Source: Plectrocnemia conspersa (lineage: Eukaryota > Arthropoda > Insecta > Trichoptera > Polycentropodidae). Taken from it: a DNA stretch of 64,000 nt. A program made the position numbers and the translations under genes. Position 1 is the stretch's first letter. The number at the start of each line of letters is the position of its first letter. Positions 34,451-48,590 of this stretch are shown here, piece after piece. Below the pieces are notes generated by a model. That model was given only the letters and a program-made list of their open reading frames with translations, had not been told where the DNA came from and did no database searches. The stretch covers positions 620,001 to 684,000 of the forward strand of contig VTFK01000087.1 of the NCBI GenBank assembly GCA_009617715.1, given 5' to 3'.

Positions 34451-36290
34451 AGTATAGACGCTATTATTTAAATATATATAAAATATTGCAAATTCCAATA
34501 TATATAAAATTAAGAAAACAGCTTCGCGTAATAAGACTAATTTTTTTTTTTACATGTCAATACAATTTTATTTATAGCAATATAGATAATAAGAATAAGA
34601 AATGTTTAGATTCTATGTTATATAAATTTATGTAGATAACTACTTATTACAAATAAGAACATATTTTAAGTTTTAAAACGCATCGTGTTATAAGGCGAAA
34701 TAAACTATTTTTTTCCCGAATCTTTATTCTTATGAAGTTATAAAATAAATTTATTCCTAAATTGTTTATAATTTTTTTGGTAACCAATAAAGAAAAAATA
34801 TTTACTAAATATAAGGTTAACCGCAACTACATAGATTCACATCATAAAACTCTCGTTGTGATTGAGCCGAAATATAATTTCGGTTAAGTACCTGCGTTGT
34901 TGTGTATTGGATGTACACACCGCAGCACCTAAACAAACATTGACACACATTATAAATAATAATGGATGGGTGAATGGTTTTCGGCTGTGTCACAAAAGTA
35001 TCACACTGTATACACATTTTTTGCGAAGCTACAAATCCAAACAGCAAAACAACGATGCGCGAAGTTAAAAAAAATATAGTTCATACATTAAACCAAATTT
35101 TAATACAATAAAATTTAAACTTGCACAAAACAAAAAATGCTTCTAGTTATATACCTAATAAGCAATAAGACATACATTAAACGATTGTTATTATTATTAA
35201 CAGTAATTTCGATCACACACGCAGATTCATTCATATGTATACTAATATGTATAATCTTGCATAAATCAGACTATTACTATTTTAGAATGTTTCTCCAAAT
35301 TTACATATTGTTTTTGGCCGTTCTCGCCTAGTCTTCTCGTAAATCACAGAGCGTGGACAAACACACGACATCGCTTTTCGGCCATAAGTCCATCGTCTTT
35401 GTGGTGTTTTTTCAACAAATACGCGCCGCTTTTGATCTAGTCAGCGCCCACGATCACAAAATAACTCAAAAATAATACTAAATGTACCTAAGTTTACATA
35501 AATCGAACACATCTTCGCTTTAGTTTAAAATTAGATATATCTTCGATATAAAAGAGGTATATAGATGACACAGAAATAAACATTAAATTTATAGGAGTAA
35601 AAGTAAAAGTATATAATACTTTTTTTAAATAATAAAAAAATACAATTTTATTTGTGTGTATCCGTATAAAAACAGATATTTAAAGAGTGTTTCAATATTA
35701 TTGTAATGATATTTGGAAAGTAGCTATAATTAAGTGTGACTCCAAAAAAAATATTGTATTATACTTGTGTAAGATCACAACTGTGCATCTCTGTATTACC
35801 TATTTTGTATTATATTACACGCAATACTATCAGGCGCAATTGCTTATCTTCTACAGATTTTTTAAAAAGTCATAAGGGTTTGAACCATTTGACAATCAGA
35901 ACTGTTGAACTAGTCAACAACCAAACAATTGTTAAAAAAAAATACATTCAAGAATTATACGCACTAATTAATGATAATAGCAGAGTACAATTCCCAGCAT
36001 TATTGAGGCTTATATTTTTTATATGCTGATAGAGTAGGCTATTAGCTTTAAATAGAACACCTAAATTGATTATGAAATATGTGCGATGAACTTTGATATC
36101 CATTTCATAATGAGCTAAAGTGGGTCATGAAATGATATTTTTAATGCTGAATCGTAGTCGATTATCTAGTGACAACTCATAGAGATTTAAAAAATTAATA
36201 CGGCTAATATACATAATAATATGTTATTATTATTATTGTTAGTAGTAGTAGTAAAACATCGATGCTGAGCTAACACCAGTTAGCTCTAGA
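34451..36290. other. AT-rich DNA with two GC-balanced patches
   Basis: Patches at 34810-35060 (with a small CCGAAAT..ATTTCGG hairpin near 34869) and 35330-35465 (CATCGTCTTTGTGGTG, AACAAATACGCGCCGC) could be regulatory. A 97-codon frame at 35736-36029 has no motif. An (AGT)n-like tract lies near 36236-36252. Confidence 0.4.
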
Positions 36291-36299
36291 AAAAAAATA

Positions 36300-36680
36300 C
36301 ATACAAACACCATATCGCGTTTATATCAAACCACAACGTGAATACATTAGTAGTGACAAATAGGCGCAATATGACTTTTAGACGTTCCGGATAATCAGTA
36401 AGAGCAGCACACTCGCACAGAATGAAACAGTGAGGAAATTGCCGATTGCGACCACTCTGTGTGGTCAATCGCTTCTTACGCACACAGGTGAAAAATCTGC
36501 GTGGGCCAAGGCGTTAAGTAAAGGTTGAGCGCCCCTGGTCCGGACAAGCGATTTGTCAAGCAGTTTGTCACTGGCTGGCATTATCAAGAATTTCTTTTGT
36601 AATATGGAAGCAGCAAAGAATGTGACTACACCCACCGGTACAGGTGTTCCCGGGCCGTGACGCTGATAAATAGCCACGAA
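36300..36680. other. GC-balanced segment with a hAT-like terminus
   Basis: GGTTGAGCGCCCCTG at 36523-36537 has the form of a hAT right end, but no partner end was found. On the minus strand PHCFILCECAALTDYPERL (36445-36390) resembles the Cys/His tail of a LINE (HxLCECPAL), possibly a small LINE remnant. The downstream part to 36670 is unassigned. Confidence 0.3.
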
Positions 36681-37100
36681 TAAGGACTAACACAAATTTC
36701 TATTAATGAAATCAAAGTGCTTTTGATACAAGGCGATAAACGCCCCGAGAGACATGGTGATCTATAAGCTAAGATTTTGTGCTTCTATAATGTTATCATA
36801 ACTCGTCTTTGATAATAAAATATTATTTGAATATTTGAGATTTTAAGTTTGAAAAATTTTAATGGCTTGATATGAGACGATATCAATTTTAATTTCATTA
36901 ATTTCATAATACTAATTCTTAAGCCAGAAATGTCCAGTCTATTTTCTCGACGAAAAATTGTTAAGGGTCACATATATAATTTAATATTCATTTTTTACCA
37001 TGACCTATATTATCAATGATTCGATTACAATTTTAAGATTATAACAATTATTATTAATGTAAGCACTGAGCTTGTTTTTATTTTATAGGAGTGAAGCAAT

Positions 37101-37400
37101 ATCTGGTTTAATAATAAAAATTGCGATGCAAAGAGATGCTCGTCAACTTTTTTGTATACCTACATATTACGGAATAATAAACGTAATCTTCAACAGAGAC
37201 GTTAAAAAAAAAGTCATATATTAGAGTGCATAATATTTTAATTATGCAGTTATTAAAAACTTATATAAGTCTAATAGACCCTCAAATTAATAATTCTTGA
37301 AATTACATATGTGATTTCAAATCTATACATTATATCTTAAAATTCGCAAGCACATATACTGCCTTGAATAAATGAGAAGCTATTTTTCCAAATAGTTTCT
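37101..37400 (+). repeat. Anonymous dispersed repeat R2, copy 1
   Basis: Blocks ATCTGGTTTAATA, GATGCAA, TTTTTGTAT, AATAAACGTA, AATTATGCAGTTAT, AAAACTTATATAAGTC, AAATTACAT-TG, AAATCTATA and CTTAAAATTCGCAAG match in order 51881-52150 and 59990-60230. Same orientation in all three. No coding motif. Class unknown. Confidence 0.65.
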
Positions 37401-39080
37401 ATTGAAACGTATGATTTTATTCGGTTTTTTAATTCTTTATATAGCATATTCCTAACAGTTTCTTGAATTAAAATAAAAAATTATTGCTTTCAAAAATTAG
37501 GTTTTATTGCACTGCGGAAAAAAGCTTTGTTTTTATAATAAATAATAGTCGTCAGTATTTTTCTTTAAACGATTTTTTATCGCATATTTTATTAAGAAAT
37601 AATTCAGAAACCATTCTAAAAAAATATTATAATGAGTGTACTGACCAAAAGACAAAAACTGCAACGTTTCGAAGATAAATAATTTATTATCAGCAAAATT
37701 TCCGGTATAAAACATTTATCGCTTTATTTTATTCAAAATATTTAATTACTACTTTAGTAGTTTATAACTCAAGTATTTTATTGTTAAAAAATCAATTATT
37801 AAAAACCCCAGATATGAAAGGCTATTCAAAAAGAATTGTCCAACCAAAAGTATTAAATTTGTTTTTCATGTGTACGAAAAAAATGTTCTTAATATATTAT
37901 TTATTGTATTATGTTGATAAATATTAAAAAAAAAACGTATTAAGATAAGGCGATTACAAATGTGTAAATTCAAGAACATACAAAATATGCCTGAATAAGG
38001 GGGCAAGAAACATTTTTAGCTATTTGTTTATTCTTAGCCTAAAAAATATTTGATTTATGAAATGTTTAAGTAAACAGATCAAAAAAAATTGTTTTGTATA
38101 TATTATATAAGATATGAAAAAAGAAGACAAAGTATTTTAACAATTCACAAATAGTAAATAATGTCAATATTAACAGAATAAAAAAATACTAAGAACAATT
38201 TAAAATGTATAAAGTTATATTTTTCAAGATGTTCTATATATGTATTCATATTTTTTAGAGGCAAGGATTAATACAGCTTATAAGTTTTAATGAAATAATT
38301 ATTAAATAATATTTCCATAATTATTTATTCCAACTTTTAATTGGGGATATTAAAAAAATCTTAAAACAAATATATGATTTTATTACAAATAGTATACTGA
38401 TAATAATAATTTTTGAAAAGAAATATTTTCTTATTGATTTGTTGAAAGGAATTTTATTTATTATCATTTTCAAATTATCAATATTTTTCAAATTACAATA
38501 TTATGTTAAAATAACCCTAATCATTCAATTTTTAGTATTTAATAACTAGTGAAAGTTAAATAACTTATCATTTAACTACTGAGATTTTATTTATTTTACT
38601 AACCAATCATCATTTATTGAAATAACTAAAGCAAAAATACTGATGCAATAAAACAATACTTCTATTATTATAATATGATTTACTTTTATAACTATTAAAA
38701 TCAAAATAAACATAATTTTAATTTTGATGGAAGATTCATATGCTTATGAATTTCCTGATTAAATTATAAAAATACCAATATTTAGTGACTGATGAATCGA
38801 ACGAATAATTATGGATGATGTGTACCACATTTTTATAATAAATAAAAGCATGGTTTAACTTTGGCACATTTAAAATTTTTACCTTATCATTCATGACGGA
38901 GATAAAATTGAGAAGGTGAAACATTTCAAATACTTTTGTTGTTTGATAAATGATAAAATAAACCCATAAAAAGAAATTTAAGTCCGAAACCAGTTTTTAA
39001 ATTACAGTTTCAGACCAGAATTAAATTTGTCAGTGCTATTGTAGAAATTTATTATTACAATCAATAGATTTGAAACGTGC
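37401..39080. other. Long AT-rich stretch, no supported feature
   Basis: Only low-complexity frames are present. Confidence 0.5.
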
Positions 39081-39082
39081 CT

Positions 39083-39300
39083 TTATAGGCGTATGCTTAA
39101 AGTTCCATGGACTAGGAGAGCCTCCAATGCCCAATTTCTCTTTATGATAGAACTATTTTCATCCGTGGGGGAAGGTGGAGTACCTAAGACACATGATTCA
39201 ATGTCTGAAATATGAGCTTCTTTATAATTCAGTATTGCTACAACTTTAAGGTAAAAAATGGACTGTAAGATTACAGCCAATGATCAGGAGGGATGCCTTG
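39083..39300 (-). other. Unidentified coding-like minus-strand segment
   Basis: A 65-codon frame with balanced composition (KVVAILNYKEAHISDIESCV near 39245-39190, then GTPPSPTDENSS). It stands out against AT-rich flanks. No family recognised. May be a relic of a repeat protein. Confidence 0.25.
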
Positions 39301-39520
39301 ATTTAATTAACAAGGTGGTTAGAAAAAGTAGTGTGTAAGTAAATTAAGGTTGATTAGTTATATATTATTTTTTGATTTATTAACGAGTAGGATAATAGTA
39401 TTATTATATTGTAGCAATGTTTCGCAACAATGGTTCGTACACACTTGACGATGTGTACATACGTTGTTGTAAGATAATATTTAACAGAACAATGTTTTGA
39501 TATTCATAAGCTGATTATAT
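39301..39520. other. AT-rich DNA
   Basis: Nothing supported. Confidence 0.4.
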
Positions 39521-39940
39521 CAACACCAACACCGACAGGAAGTGTCCTAAAATTTAATTAAGACTAACAACGACGTCGGCTAGTGAGAGTCCACGGTTTT
39601 TGGTACTATTATAATAGTACCGAAAATCTAGCGGGCACCGAACAGACAGTCCAACAATGCCATGTCAGATTTCAATCTGGCCAACATTTCTATACGGCCC
39701 ACCGTTATAATTACCTTCGAAAATCTTGTGTTTTTTCTCTCTTATACCGTAATTAAAGAGCCTCTTATGCGAAAGTACTTACACACGTTATCGACATCGC
39801 AATTATATTTATGAAAAAAATATAAATACGCAGAAAACAATACACAATCTTTCACACAACCTGATATATTCGACGATACACATCTCTTGTTATTGTCAAT
39901 CAGATTTATTACGTTCTATGAGATTTGTGTGTGTGTATTA
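39520..39940. promoter_or_regulatory. Candidate regulatory island containing a 20-bp perfect palindrome
   Basis: GGTACTATTATAATAGTACC at 39602-39621 is a perfect palindrome flanked by TTTTT and GAAAA. It sits in a GC-balanced island (CAACGACGTCGGC near 39569, ATCTAGCGGGCACCG near 39628). No coding frame. Could be a MITE core or a protein-binding element. Confidence 0.3.
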
Positions 39941-40930
39941 TACATTATATTAACAGCGCTGCTTAATTATTTCCCGTAATATTGTTATACTACGGTTGTT
40001 TCTTAATTTTGTAACACGCATTTATGGTTAATGTTACAATTATGCCATATATATTAAATTATGAGGCCTTAATAGCACAACTAATATATTTATGTATACA
40101 TAAATCATTTGTAAGCAATACACAATGCCTTGGGCTGAAACAATAATGATGTTTCGCTTACAATAAAAATATATAATAACAACAAAGCATGTTTTATTTT
40201 TTTATGAATAATATATTTTTTATCGCGTTTCGGTATCTAATAACGATAAAATATTAACAATACATTATTCTGGTATAACAATGTTTTTAAAATATAAATT
40301 ATTATTTTAATTAAGAAACAATCTTTTGAACAAATTAACAAAATCAAAGATTTTAAGCCGTATTTTGCGAAATTTTATTCAGTAAAAATATATTTCCTCT
40401 TATGTACATAACGTTAAATAATCAATGAAACATTGACAGATAACCTAATAAGAAAGCAGCTGCTTTATTTATTAAATAAAAATAAACAATTTAAGCTTAA
40501 ATACATGAAATTAGTTATTCACTTAAATTGTTAAATATAATAATTAATCGGTCAATAACTTTTTATTATTTACTGCTGCAAATTTAAAACTGTTTTTTCA
40601 AAATGTAATATAATTTCTAAGCGAATTAAATGGGTTACTGACAAAATACGTATAGTGATTTATTATTGAATCCAATATTGATTTAGTTATGTTATAAATT
40701 ACAGTATATTTATTTTAAAGAACTCGTGCACAATAAGATCGTTAATATATTCATTTTTTATTAAAATAGTGTTGTTTTACTTGTAATGCAAATGTCTTAG
40801 TAAGCGGAAAACTAAAATTAAATCATTTTCGATTAATAAACATGATACCATATAAGATCATATTTTATTGTCTAATCCATTTTTAACGATACAGTTTTAC
40901 TTAATCGAATAAGATTAAGCGTTAAAAATT
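39941..40930. other. AT-rich DNA, no supported feature
   Basis: Nothing recognisable. Confidence 0.5.
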
Positions 40931-41260
40931 ATATTAATAAAAAATCAGTCGATTTGTTCGAATCGATTTCGACGTAGGTGGTCGATATATCGACCGATTT
41001 CGGGTCCATGTAGGGTTAAATTTTGATTTTAAAGATATACAAAAAATGTCTCGAGTATGTCATTTGTATTGTCGGGCCGGATGTTGAGGTGTAAATATCG
41101 TGAAGATGATGAAAGAAGGAGGGAAGGAAGATAAAACACGTATAGTAGTATATGTGCACCCGCGCACCTGTCACCTTTAATTGATAACCCTTGATTTTAT
41201 CATCCGCCTCCTGGTTCTTAATTATATGGCAACTACCTTATAGCCGTGTTAGATAAACCT
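40931..41260. promoter_or_regulatory. Candidate regulatory island with TCGA-rich palindrome
   Basis: GGTCGATATATCGACC (40980-40995) is a perfect palindrome within a cluster of TCGA/CGAT sites (AGTCGATTTGTTCGAATCGA from 40947). Downstream are GCGCACCTGTCACC (E-box) and GATTTTATCATCC near 41165-41207. No coding motif. Confidence 0.3.
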
Positions 41261-41834
41261 ACGCGTTCACACAAAAGAGATTTTTTTGACGGTTATAAAT
41301 TTTATATATTTTTAAACATAATAAATAAAAATATTTGCATGTACATTGCTTTAGTTGCAGAAATCGCACTTGAACAAGTTAACTTTAAGCGAAAATATTA
41401 TTTATATCCAATTAAAATTAATTTATTTACTTCTGGATGAGATTTACTCACTGTAATCAATTCTACTTGTGTTAAAAACGTTGTTTTTACACTTGTTGTA
41501 TATAGCATACCAATATATATGTATAATATTTTCGACTAAATGTTTTAATTAATTATAATTATATAAAATATTAATACATAATTTTGGTTTTCCATAATAT
41601 TCGTTTTAATATGAAATTATTCGTTAGTGCTTTAAGTTTGTAAAATTTGATAACTCATTATTGTCCTTGCATTTAATAAAAACAATTAAGTCACATTTTA
41701 CTTTTGAACATTGGGTTTCAAGTGCTTGTATAGAATGTATTTTATATATTTATCCTCTCCATAAAAGTACATTATATTTTTTCTTTAATTAATGTGTGAT
41801 TTTATGTTGATTTTTATATTATTAACGTATTTAA
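41261..41834. other. AT-rich DNA, no supported gene
   Basis: The 64-codon frame at 41246-41440 has no motif. Confidence 0.45.
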
Positions 41835-42500
41835 GCTTTAAGATGTGAGGACTTGCGTATCGCGCCAAGGTTTGTCAACGTTTCGACCACTGTTGTTGGG
41901 GTAATCTTCTTCTATAGCATAATCAGCCATAGCAGACTTTTCTGCTGCATCGTCTTTGATTTGATCCTGTAATTTGTTATTTTTATTATTTTTTGTCTGC
42001 TTCTTACTAAGTGCAATAATTTTCGAATTGTATTGAAAATAATATATTAAATGTATATAAATTTTGTTAAAATTTATTTTAGTTTGGTTCAAAACCGGTA
42101 ACCAAGTATTAAAAATTGCTTTTGCGTTGTTACTATACTAAATTTTTTCAATTGCTTCTCTATATTTTTTTAAATAAAAAAATACATTTTTAATTTTCCT
42201 TAAGGTTTTTTACCGGTATCAAATTTGATATGGTGATTGTCATTGAAAGTGTGGTTTGTTTAAATAGATTTTTCATCAAAGTATTTCATCGCATTTTTAT
42301 GTTCTATTTTGTCAAATGTCTGACAAATGTAAATTTTGTTATAATTGCCAAAATAAAATTGGTATACTTCTGATTCATCATAAATTTTGTCAATTTCATT
42401 CGGTAAAATCGTTTCCATTTAAACGTATGGTAAATGGGAAATAACATAGAATTTTTCATTTTTTATTATATATTGTATTGCTTCTTTGACATTTTAAATT
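41835..42500 (-). pseudogene. Penelope-like element, second GIY-YIG remnant
   Basis: Minus strand, frame-shifted: ISHLPYV near 42437, EVYQFYFGNYNKIYICQTFD near 42375-42320 (GIY-YIG core, family: xVYKIPCxNCxKxYIGQTxR), EHKNAMKYFDEKS near 42300-42260, TNHTFNDNHHIKFDTGK near 42255-42205, and a C-terminal TTVVETLTNLGAIRKSSH near 41900-41848. The middle part at 41945-42090 is open but in a different frame. Diverged from the copy at 1176-1840. Inactive. Confidence 0.7.
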
Positions 42501-42639
42501 CCTTAACTCTATTTTCAATATCCATACTTTCGTGATCACCGATATTGGAGTCATCTTGAGAATGATTTTGACCCTATCTCAGATTTTTGAGCGTCATTGA
42601 TTCGATTTTGCGTTTGTTTACTAAGGGAACAAGTGCAAA

Positions 42640-42720
42640 ATTGTTGAAAATTTGTGACCATGGCTACAGTATCGCAGCCAAAATATCGAACAGTATTTTT
42701 ATATAAATCCCGAGATTTAT
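42640..42720 (+). repeat. Penelope-like terminal motif, second copy
   Basis: GTGACCATGGCT at 42654-42665 and CGCAGCC at 42673-42679 match 1972-1997, followed by AAATCCCGAGATTT, a mini-palindrome corresponding to AATCCTAGATTT at 2032. Relative to its neighbouring coding relic (minus strand, downstream of it in that sense) this motif is inverted and on the 5' side. Confidence 0.6.
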
Positions 42721-42724
42721 GTAT

Positions 42725-43170
42725 TTATATACATATATTAATTTGTTTTCTACAGAACCATTTGTCACGTTGCAGACTTATGTGATTCTTCAAAACATTC
42801 TTATAAAAAAAACTTAGCTCTAAAAGGGTTAAAGTTGAATCTTTTAAAAAAAAAAAAAACTGAGCTCGAGTTTGTCCATTGATAAAAATACGTCTACATA
42901 CATATCGGTATACATACACTGGCAGAGGCACTGGAGAAGGTGTCAGGATAATCACACGAAATACCCGTGTTAGGGTACGGCAATACACAAACCCTTTGGG
43001 TGCCATGGTGAGCAGTGAGGTCCCGCGGTGACGGGGGTAGACTTACAAGGTGTGGATTGGTGGACGAGATAAGCTCAAACTCGTATTGGCTCATTAGTTT
43101 GCCTCGAAAGGTGCTATATCCGCTCGAAAGATACCTAACTCTTGTTGGGTGCCTCTCGCGAAACAACGGT
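42725..43170. other. GC-rich island of unknown content
   Basis: Two overlapping minus-strand frames (42725-43006, 42894-43166) cover a GC-balanced segment (SSTNPHLVSLPPSPRD near 43073). No family recognised. A CpG-rich regulatory patch or an old repeat are both possible. Confidence 0.25.
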
Positions 43171-44639
43171 CAATGTGCGAAATTTTGATAATTCTCCACA
43201 CAGATTTATTATAATTTTAAACTGATCAACGCAATTGATAGCGTCAAGTTGTTAAAAAAATTATCATGTTTTGAATTTATTTTTATCTTAATCCCAACAA
43301 TTAAAATACAAAATACTATGCATACTACTATAGATAAAAAACGGTATCTTTTCATAACACTTTGCATTGTTATTATATATTATTAACACATCCTTATTAT
43401 AAAAGCTACATGCTAATTAATTATATATTAAGATATTTATACTACCCTGATAATAAATCTCATTAATTAAACCCTATTCTAAACGTTCTTTTGAACAAAG
43501 CTTTTGTCTTAATTTGCTTATAAAATTATATACATTTTAATATATTTAATAATATGAAACTATAATATATCTGAAAAAGATACAGGCACTGATTGTGATA
43601 CTACAGAGAGAAGCACATTTTTTTGTTGGTAAATACATTTACAAGATTGGTTAAGACAATATATGTATAGTTACATTTAAAAATTTTTTTTTTAATATAA
43701 TTACTAAGCCAACCAAATAAATATAAATATATAAATGCAAATAAATTGTCAAGCATATTGAATGCTTAGTTTGCATTTGACGTTAATTTTAAATGACATT
43801 GGCGATTTATATATTTTAAGTGCAGTAAAATAGTAAAAATTGTATAGTATCTTGCTCATTTTGGAGTCCTCTGATATTATTTAAAAAAAAACGATTTATC
43901 TTATTTATCATTAAGACTCATTATTATGAGAAATGGCTTAGAAAAACCAATGTATGTGGTATGTATTTAGCTATTTTTTGAAATTAAATAATATTTAGAA
44001 AATCATATTCGACAGATAATGCTTGCAGTTGGAAAAAAATAATGATATATCTAAAAATATAAATAAAGTTTTATTGTGAAGAAATAACCTTCAGTAGTAA
44101 TTTTATCCATAACACCATAATTGTGTTGGCTCATTTATCGCATTAAAAAAAAATGATACGATTTTTCATTTTTAAGGAAAAGCAAATTTTTACTATTTAA
44201 AAAGGTGCTAGAATTATTTTATACAATCAGGAGGTCACTAAGATTAATTTTTTTAAATGTGAGGCGTAGTAAACTTAAGGTTTGGAAGCCACTGTATTAA
44301 GGCAACATATTAATACGTATTTTTATACTGATTTTACTTATAATGTCAAGTTAGTTGTAAATATTTCGTCATTAGAAAAAAATATTGTTTTAGCAAAGTG
44401 GAACCACTTATTATTGTAATGCTGCTCACAATAGGAGGTATATGATATTTAATTCACTATAAATCACAATCTTGAAAATGTATACCTATGTATATTTAGT
44501 TAATTAAAATATATTAGATGTCAATGCTCTTAGTATATATTGTATTTGCAGGCGGCTGTTTGATGCCTCTAAAAAAATTATAATCAATATTTATACTTTT
44601 TCTTTTTATTGATAAATTTAATTGAATGCACATAAGCCT
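43171..44639. other. AT-rich DNA with one hAT-like right end
   Basis: GGTTTGGAAGCCACTG at about 44280-44295 fits a hAT terminus, but no partner end is visible upstream. Nothing else supported. Confidence 0.4.
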
Positions 44640-44950
44640 GGCGATATTGACGGTAACGTTCCATAATGGTACGTGATGTCATATGTTCTCACCAAAGGAA
44701 AACTGGCTACCCATTGAGGACCGGCGTGTGTTAATTCTTTTTTATTCCTGTCTTACAGTGTTATCGGCGACTTTGCTACATGTGACCAAGTTAGCATATT
44801 CCGGTTGGGTTATGCAAATTTTCGAAGCGTTTGACTTCGCTGTAGGTATCGCTCATTAACACTGCGATGACAATAAATTTAATTATATGCGACTATAGTC
44901 GACATTCCTCGGCCTAAACGTCCACTCGGTTTGCATACAATGATGAATCA
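44640..44950. promoter_or_regulatory. Candidate regulatory island with POU octamer
   Basis: GC-balanced island with ATGCAAAT at 44812-44819, TTCCATAATGGTACGTGATG near 44659, GTTTGACTTCGC and GCTCATTAACACTG. No frames with motifs. One of the clearer enhancer-like islands. Confidence 0.35.
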
Positions 44951-45648
<698 letters not shown>

Positions 45649-45649
45649 A

Positions 45650-46820
45650 CTGTAAGCTGCGATAGTAGATTAATACTGATAAAATATATCACTGATTTAC
45701 AGATTGGCTTAAATCTGGGGTCTCACTACTTACTAAGTAGTTGTTAATTGTGTTGGCATTGGGTTATATCTCGTCATGTTAAAACAGAAAATTTAACTCT
45801 ATCATTATATGTAAAGTTCTATTTGATTTTATCTTAAATTTTTAATGAGAATTTAATATTTAGTACATATTTACTAATATATAATCACAATATATCGTGA
45901 ACTATATGATATAAATCTTAATATTTATGTCATAGCATTTTATTTTAGATTATCATTTAAAAGTTTGTACTAATATATATCTATATAGTTATATATAATA
46001 TAATATATTAAATTATTTATAAAACATAATCTTGTTATTTATAGTACTCTTCCTATATATCTAATTTTCCAATATCGTTGGCTATGTTATGAGAAACGAA
46101 TTTAATTATGCCAATCTGACAATTATTAGTGACCTCTAAGACACTTTAATTCGTAGCATTCACAGCTTTAAATCAATAATTTGGAATCCCCGAATAAAAA
46201 AATATTCCATTTTAGTCGAAAAAGTTTAGAGATAACATTACAGAAAGATATTTGGTTATTGTTGTGTCGCTAATCTTTTTTTTTAAATACTGAAGAGTTT
46301 CCTCGACAATAAATTAATGACCTTTAAAGCAAGGTAACAGTGAAATGAAAATGAGCATATTGCTTTAGAGATACAGGAATATATCTTAAAAGTTTTAGAT
46401 CTTCAGCTTAATATATTTAAGTTTGTAATAAATCCTGTGTTACTTAATTTTATTTTTAATAATAAAATTATAAAAGGTTATTTTTTTAAATAATGAAAAA
46501 CTTTTTCAAATAATTAATTTTTTTCCAAAAATTATTAAGTGTATTAAATCTAAAAGTATGTTTGTAAATTAATTTGTTATATTATAATGCATCACCTAAA
46601 AAAAATCGTCTTAAAATAATAATAATTCAAAAACTTTGTTTTTAAAGTAATCTATTTTTCATAATAATATAAATTATTTAAATCTATTAGTTAATTAAAT
46701 AATAAGTATATTTTAGTTGTTCATAATCAGCTTAAAAATACACCTTTCAGATTAATATCCTAAGTAATATCAGATTATTAAATTTAGATCGATAAAATAT
46801 TTTTTAAAAAATAATGCATA
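45650..46820. other. AT-rich DNA, no supported feature
   Basis: Nothing recognisable. Confidence 0.5.
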
Positions 46821-46824
46821 AAAT

Positions 46825-47200
46825 TGCGGACATTGCGTAATTGAGCGAATGAAAACGAGGTAAAATCTACCCCGTCAGGCGGTGCGAAGGTTAAAGATAA
46901 ATTTTCGGATTGTTTAATTGACTCTAACGCGATTGACTCCTCGTAATGAGTTAAGCGCTTAATTGCATTCGCTTTCGTCCCACGGCGCCGATCCCTCTGC
47001 CTCCGAAATGTTTTTTAGGGTAAAAGCTCTCTGATGGAGAAAAAAAAACACCCCGCCGCCGCTGGTCCATTTCACCAACCCTTTGTAGAAGTAATTCGAC
47101 CAGAGAAATTCACGAACCTTTTTATATATGTACATATTTATATATTGGAATGAACGCGTTTAATCGGCGCCGAAATCACGCGACCCCTTAAATACTATAT
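46825..47200. promoter_or_regulatory. Candidate conserved regulatory island
   Basis: CpG-richer block with GTTTAATTGACTC, GCGATTGACTCC, the palindrome TTAAGCGCTTAA (about 46952-46963) and TAATTGCATTCGC in about 80 bp, followed by GC-rich CCCACGGCGCCGATCC. Dense homeodomain-like sites, no coding. Confidence 0.35.
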
Positions 47201-48360
47201 GTATTTTAATTTAATTACACGGTTTCACTTTAAACCCGTTTTTATTTGTTTCTCGTATAAAAAATATAGAAATGTATGGGACCCAAAAAAGTGTCATTAT
47301 ATTTTTTGTACATAAAATAAGCTATAGGTTGAAATACGATTTTTTAAATACGTAGTGAAACATTAGACTGAAGTCAACATGTAAATCTATGATACCTATT
47401 TAATTGATTATATAATATTTTTTAAGCTTTTACATTTTAAATATGCCACTATGCACGATATATAATAGTTGTACTTTATTTAATTAATAATCACGTTATT
47501 TACATGTGAGATAATAAAAATCTGGGATGGTTTGATTTTATTACCTAGCATTAGCAAAGCAAAATAAATCTTTTGTGTTATAAATGTTTTTGCTCTTGTG
47601 AAAAATAAATAGCGAATCAAATAAAAATATTTTAATACACGATCCAATATAAAATAAAAATACACGTTACAATACAAAAAGGAAAATAAAGAATCCGCAA
47701 AAAAATGTTAATTTGTTAAATTATAAAAATTAAAATGATGTTGAAAATTTCAAAGGTTTTTTGCTTTTGATACAATGAGTTCGTCTGGCTTTTATTTTTG
47801 GCGAAATTAATATATTTTTAGTAAATAATCGAACTAAATGTCCTCTAATTTTATTTTTTTCTGAAGCTACTGTAATTTAAAATTAGTAATTGATATGAGC
47901 TTTTATAAAATAGTCTAATTGCTTAAAACATAATATTAAAATTGATAATAAAAATTTAATATGGTCCTTTTATCTCAATATATATGTATAGCATTTATTA
48001 ATAATTTATGTTTTAATCAGATATAAAGCAATACTTTTTGTAGCTTTATTTTAAGTAAAAAAATTATATGTTGCGGTAATTTTATGTGGGAAGATAAGTA
48101 ATCAATCAACTACTTGTCATAAAAAATGGCATAATCTAGTCTTAATAATTTATATTATAAAGAATAATGAATAAATACATATACATTTGTGCACAACACA
48201 ACCTATAAAATCTTGTTTTAATTACACCCACAACAAATCGTACGTTGAATTACGTAATTAACGACACAAATAAAAACAAATTAAATTTAAATAAATAGGA
48301 GCATCTCTAACAACATCAGATGAAGAACAGCGACCAAAAAAAAAACAACGCTACCGATCT
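47201..48360. other. AT-rich DNA, no supported gene
   Basis: Frames are low-complexity. Confidence 0.5.
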
Positions 48361-48391
48361 ATCTGGCTTTAATGGGATCTGATATAAAAAT

Positions 48392-48590
48392 TTACCACAG
48401 GATGCTGTAGGAGCGGAAAAAAATAAGAAAACGAGCGGTCGTATCAGCGTCGGCACCTTTTTTGAGGCGTCTTTCCTTTTCTTTTGCATTAACACTAGAT
48501 TTTATCGGCGATAAGAGCATAGGAGCTTTTTGGGTGGATTCCTGATCAGACCGTTTGAACTGATAACCGACCAAATAAAACTGCAGTTAC
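48392..48590 (-). other. Unidentified coding-like minus-strand segment
   Basis: A 60-codon frame of balanced composition (KRSDQESTQKAPMLLSPIKS, then VNAKEKERRLKKGAD), preceded on the minus strand by a CTGCAG acceptor-like site near 48582-48587. No family recognised. Candidate exon fragment at low confidence. Confidence 0.25.
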
